Positions 61,052 through 64,000 of a stretch of 64,000 nt of DNA are shown here, one piece after another; within the stretch, counting starts at the first letter, position 1; the number at the start of each line of letters is the position of its first letter. A model generated the notes under the pieces. That model was not told the DNA's origin. It was given only the letters and a program-made list of their open reading frames with translations, and made no database searches. The position numbers and the translations under genes were made by a program. The stretch covers positions 1 through 64,000 of the forward strand of contig JABJCP010000033.1 of the NCBI GenBank assembly GCA_018668595.1, in the 5' to 3' direction. The stretch is from Candidatus Woesearchaeota archaeon. Its GTDB lineage: Archaea; Nanobdellota; Nanobdellia; Woesearchaeales; UBA11576.

Positions 61052-61150
61052 GGCGGTAGTCGTATAACGGCTAGTATACAGGACTGTGGAAAATCAAGCA
61101 ACTTATTTTGCAGATATCCTGTGACGCGGGTTCAATTCCCGCCTACCGCC
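61052..61150 (+). tRNA. tRNA-His(GTG) with 37/38 intron (about 61090-61115)
   Basis: G-1:C73, acceptor GCGGTAG/CTACCGC, anticodon stem CAGGA/TCCTG, GTG 61086-61088, T-arm GCGGG-TTCAATT-CCCGC. Confidence 0.92.
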
Positions 61151-61260
61151 CTCAAATGGTTACGCTCATTTGATACGCAAGAATCAAGTACGATTTCGCT
61201 AACGCTCGATCGTACGAATTTCCAATGTTCCTGCGAACAAATGGGCGGAACTTTTTTTCT
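61145..61260 (+). ncRNA. Multi-hairpin element D adjoining tRNA-His
   Basis: CCGCCC/GGGCGG closing, CAAATG-CATTTG, GTACGAT/ATCGTAC, TGTTC-CTGC-GAACA, then TTTTTTTC. Confidence 0.5.
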
Positions 61261-61411
61261 TAACTTTTTTCGACAATCACATCATTGCTAAATAGACTGC
61301 ATCCTATAACTTTCTTTACACGCATTTTGCACCATAAAGAACTAAATTAAAAAATAAATTACAAAAAAATAAAAAACAAAAATAAAAAAACCAAATTGGA
61401 GGAAACAAAAA

Positions 61412-61543
61412 ATGAAATCAAACACAAAAAAAAAACAAGAAGAAGTAAAACAAAAAATAAAACAAATAAACCAACAACCAACAAATATTTCACTGGAGGC
61501 TAAGGCGCAAAGCGCTGGTTGTATTCACTGTTCGTCCTTATAG
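61412..61543 (+). CDS. Small ORF MKSNTKKKQEEVKQKIKQINQQPTNISLEAKAQSAGCIHCSSL
   Basis: SD ttggaggaaac before ATG; overlaps the N-terminal coding region of the GNAT in another frame. Confidence 0.4.
   Translation: MKSNTKKKQEEVKQKIKQINQQPTNISLEAKAQSAGCIHCSSL
61496..61531 (+). repeat. 36-bp direct repeat, copy 2
   Basis: 33/36 identical to 60925-60960. Confidence 0.85.
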
Positions 61544-62135
61544 ACAATCTGATTTAGATGAAATCATTCAAGTTTACAAATCAGCATTTGCAGAACCTCC
61601 TTGGAACGAATATATGAAATGTGAATCATGCAGTGTCGAGTATGGCAAAGTTGAAGTAATACAAAAACCAGAAATATGCAAATCATGCAACACCGAGCTG
61701 AATCTTATTGAATTTTGGAGTAATAAAGAAATCATAGAAGATCTAGATTTCGCATGCGCTCAAAAAAATCCTATAATTTTAGTTGCTGAAAATTGCGACG
61801 GAATTGCAGGATTTACTTGGGGATATGATTTACCAATTGAGAAATTTAGATTTCTAACTGGAAAAACAAACAATGCAAATTACATGGATGAAATTTCTGT
61901 TAGAGGAGATAAACGCATTAAAGGAGTTGGTTCTATCTTGGTTAAAAATTACATCAAAGCACTAGTAGATAAACAAAAAAACGAATTGGTGTTGAGAACA
62001 GACAAAAGAAACCCTGCATCAATGGCTCTGTTTAAAAAACTTGATTTAACACCAATTATAGACGACAAAATAATAGGAAATGCAGTTTATGATCCTAATT
62101 ATCCCGACAGAATTTATCTAAAAAGAAAAATCTAA
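61518..62135 (+). CDS. GNAT acetyltransferase with inserted Zn-ribbon-like segment
   Basis: In-frame upstream extension VFTVRPYRQSDLDEIIQVYKSAFAEPPWNEYM joins the track ORF (61614); CxxC...CKSC; GVGSILVKNYIKAL; no canonical start codon for the extension. Confidence 0.7.
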   Translation, partial: VVFTVRPYRQSDLDEIIQVYKSAFAEPPWNEYMKCESCSVEYGKVEVIQKPEICKSCNTELNLIEFWSNKEIIEDLDFACAQKNPIILVAENCDGIAGFTWGYDLPIEKFRFLTGKTNNANYMDEISVRGDKRIKGVGSILVKNYIKALVDKQKNELVLRTDKRNPASMALFKKLDLTPIIDDKIIGNAVYDPNYPDRIYLKRKI

Positions 62136-62216
62136 ACCAAAATTGTTTTATTTTAAATTTTTATTTTTTTATTAATTTATTTTCAAAAATCAAAATAAAT
62201 AATATCAGAAATCAAA

Positions 62217-63287
62217 TCAAAAATCAGTCAACTTTTTTAACTTACAAATATTAATTATCGTAGTTCGCCCTTCAGTCCCGCCGCTAATGGATTTAGTTTC
62301 AATAAATCTATTATCTGCTAGCTTTCTAATTCTACGTTGGAATGTTTTATAAATAGCAGAACCTCCCTTTGCTTGATATACTTTGTAAATATCTCCTATT
62401 TTTTTACCTTCATTTTCAGCAATAATATCCAATATTATTTTCATATCTTCCTCGAGGTTATCAGGTTTTCTTGCAAAAAATTGTTCTGTTTTTGAAAGAG
62501 CTTCTTTAACATAATCTACAGTTATTTTTTTTGATGAATGTGATTCTGCCACAAGCCCGCTTTCTCTGAGAATATGCAATCCTCCTCTAATATCTCGTAT
62601 GTCTGCAGCTTTTTGTGCAGCAAGTGCAAATGCATCAGTTTCCCAAACGCCCGGAACAAATGCGAAATCAGATCTTTTTTTCATAATACCAAATGTTTCT
62701 TGAGCACTATATTGACGAAATTCCATTAATTCAGGAATGAGTCTAGACTTAACACGCATGTCAACTTCGTTGAGCCAATCCTTAAAATTAGTAATTAAGA
62801 AAATAGTTTTTTTAAAAATTTCTTCGATGATAGTATATAAAAAATCAAAGTCTTCAACTTTATCAACTTCATCAAATGCAAAAACAGCGCATTTCTTATT
62901 TATTATATCTTTTGCAATCCGAAATAGATCTTCTGTTTTTTTATTTTGAGTAAATTTATAACCTAATTGTTCGCATATCTCGATGACAATTTTATAAGTA
63001 GTATTTTTTTGCCAACAATTAACATAAATTACTTCAACCTCATCAGTCTCTTCTTCAAGATCTCTAAGAACAAAACGAATTGCTGCAGTTTTGCCAATAC
63101 CTGGCGCACCATAAATAAAAACATTCTTACCAGTTCTTCCTTGAAGTAAGGGTTTAATACATGCTGCCATTTTAAATTGCTCATTTTCTCTATATGGCAG
63201 CAGCTTTGGTAAGAAATCATAATCTAATGCTAATTCATTTCTAAACAACGATTCTGAAGCACCTAAACTATCATTAAATAATCCCAT
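62217..63287 (-). CDS. orc1/cdc6: Orc1/Cdc6 replication initiator
   Basis: VFIYGAPGIGKTAAIRFVLRDL, CAVFAFDEVDKVEDFDFLY, winged helix C-terminus. Confidence 0.92.
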   Translation of the reverse strand: MGLFNDSLGASESLFRNELALDYDFLPKLLPYRENEQFKMAACIKPLLQGRTGKNVFIYGAPGIGKTAAIRFVLRDLEEETDEVEVIYVNCWQKNTTYKIVIEICEQLGYKFTQNKKTEDLFRIAKDIINKKCAVFAFDEVDKVEDFDFLYTIIEEIFKKTIFLITNFKDWLNEVDMRVKSRLIPELMEFRQYSAQETFGIMKKRSDFAFVPGVWETDAFALAAQKAADIRDIRGGLHILRESGLVAESHSSKKITVDYVKEALSKTEQFFARKPDNLEEDMKIILDIIAENEGKKIGDIYKVYQAKGGSAIYKTFQRRIRKLADNRFIETKSISGGTEGRTTIINICKLKKLTDF

Positions 63288-63303
63288 ATAATGCTAGAAT
63301 AAT

Positions 63304-63324
63304 CCAAAATTTATATAATTTTGG
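63304..63324 (-). promoter_or_regulatory. Palindromic promoter CCAAAATT-TATAT-AATTTTGG of orc1/cdc6
   Basis: 8-bp inverted repeat centred on TATA, about 25 nt from ATG at 63287 (leaderless geometry). Confidence 0.65.
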
Positions 63325-63447
63325 GATATAACACCAAATAACAAAAATTTCTAAACTATAAACTTAAAATAAACATTGAAAATATTCCTGTCCATTGAAA
63401 ACCTCAATCACAACTCTTGATTCTAACTATTCGGAATTATCTCACCC

Positions 63448-63461
63448 CACTGGACACTGGA
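63448..63461. repeat. Tandem CACTGGA repeats, ORB-like
   Basis: cacCCCACTGGACACTGGAcattggtg; reverse strand TCCAGTGTCCAGTGGGGTG. Confidence 0.45.
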
Positions 63462-63504
63462 CATTGGTGTGTGTGAACTATTTAAACAAACCCAATCATC
63501 ATAG

Positions 63505-63580
63505 CTACTGATGGTTAAGAAAGGTAAGAGCTGCCAAACCTCTTTGAATAACTTCGCCACTTAACCATCCAAACCCCCCT
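63505..63580 (+). ncRNA. Candidate independent structured RNA
   Basis: TATTTAAA 63479-63486 about 25 nt upstream; GATGGTTAAG 63510-63519 / CTTAACCATC 63560-63569 perfect 10-bp stem. Confidence 0.5.
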
Positions 63581-63631
63581 TAATAAACCATATTAAACAA
63601 AAAAAATTAACAAATAAACGAGGTGAAACAA

Positions 63632-63781
63632 ATGATAGGAGCAAAACAATATGAACCTAATGATTTACGATTAAATACAATTGAAAATTTATTCTGGCAA
63701 CAAATCACACAAATTTCGAGAAGATCTACAAATGCACAATTAGATACAGTAGATATACAATTCAGTGATGTGTGTTTGTAA
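63632..63781 (+). CDS. Small uncharacterised protein (49 aa)
   Basis: MIGAKQYEPNDLRLNTIENLFWQQITQISRRSTNAQLDTVDIQFSDVCL; SD cgaggtga. Confidence 0.5.
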   Translation: MIGAKQYEPNDLRLNTIENLFWQQITQISRRSTNAQLDTVDIQFSDVCL

Positions 63782-63901
63782 ACTAATTCCAAACTTAGAT
63801 CACATAAAAACCCAAACATAACTATTTTCACAAAATGAACAAACAAAACAATACAAACAATACAACGAATAATATTAACTTATTATATGGGAGGTGAATA
63901 A

Positions 63902-64000
63902 ATGACACATAAATTTAAAAAAGTAAATGATTTTGATCGTAAAAAATTTTTTCAGGACTTTGAAAGAAACATGATTGGTAAAGATCAAGAGTTCTATGAA
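63902..64000 (+). CDS. Partial ORF running off window end
   Basis: SD gggaggtga then ATG ACA CAT AAA TTT; open to the window end. Confidence 0.5.
   Translation, partial: MTHKFKKVNDFDRKKFFQDFERNMIGKDQEFYE

Noticed and set aside
60925-61531. 36-bp repeats as a CRISPR array
   Set aside because: Only two copies about 535 bp apart with a tRNA between them and no cas genes

Overview
AT-rich archaeal chromosome segment. The evidence is TATA-box/leaderless promoters, archaeal-type genes (Elp3, DphB, NreA, S15, Orc1/Cdc6, RtcB, three TrmB-type regulators) and intron-bearing tRNAs. A DPANN-like lineage is my inference and is not proven. I found no rRNA operon, CRISPR array, integrase or transposase. 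Most ORFs are housekeeping: P-type ATPase, Elp3, NSUN methyltransferase, DNA ligase, FtsZ, DphB, PepF, RecJ/DHH, XPD-like helicase, AlaS, H+-PPase, RtcB, Orc1/Cdc6. The most interesting signals are: (1) four copies of a 24-bp operator (TTGTTGTAGAA-N7-CAACAA) at 41.5, 42.6, 46.2 and 47.4 kb, one inside the divergent promoter of a TrmB-like regulator, which defines a putative regulon of uncharacterised small proteins, an NTPase and a radical SAM enzyme; two further TrmB-like genes also face uncharacterised gene pairs across their own palindromes; (2) a family of large structured intergenic elements (4.83, 7.02 and 46.99 kb) that share a hairpin loop GATYYATGCA on stems with entirely different sequences; (3) C-rich-loop small RNA candidates, one pair sharing the 14-mer CCACCCCCAACAAC (18.7 and 37.3 kb) and one tandem pair with a compensatory base-pair change (54.2 and 54.45 kb); (4) three tRNA genes, all with introns, including a tRNA-Arg(GCG)-like gene that appears to be interrupted in both the D-loop and T-loop; (5) an archaeal homologue of the ArmA/Rmt/FmrO 16S rRNA methyltransferase family, with an RlmN/Cfr-like enzyme elsewhere in the window; (6) an ORB-like repeat and a palindromic promoter beside orc1/cdc6.
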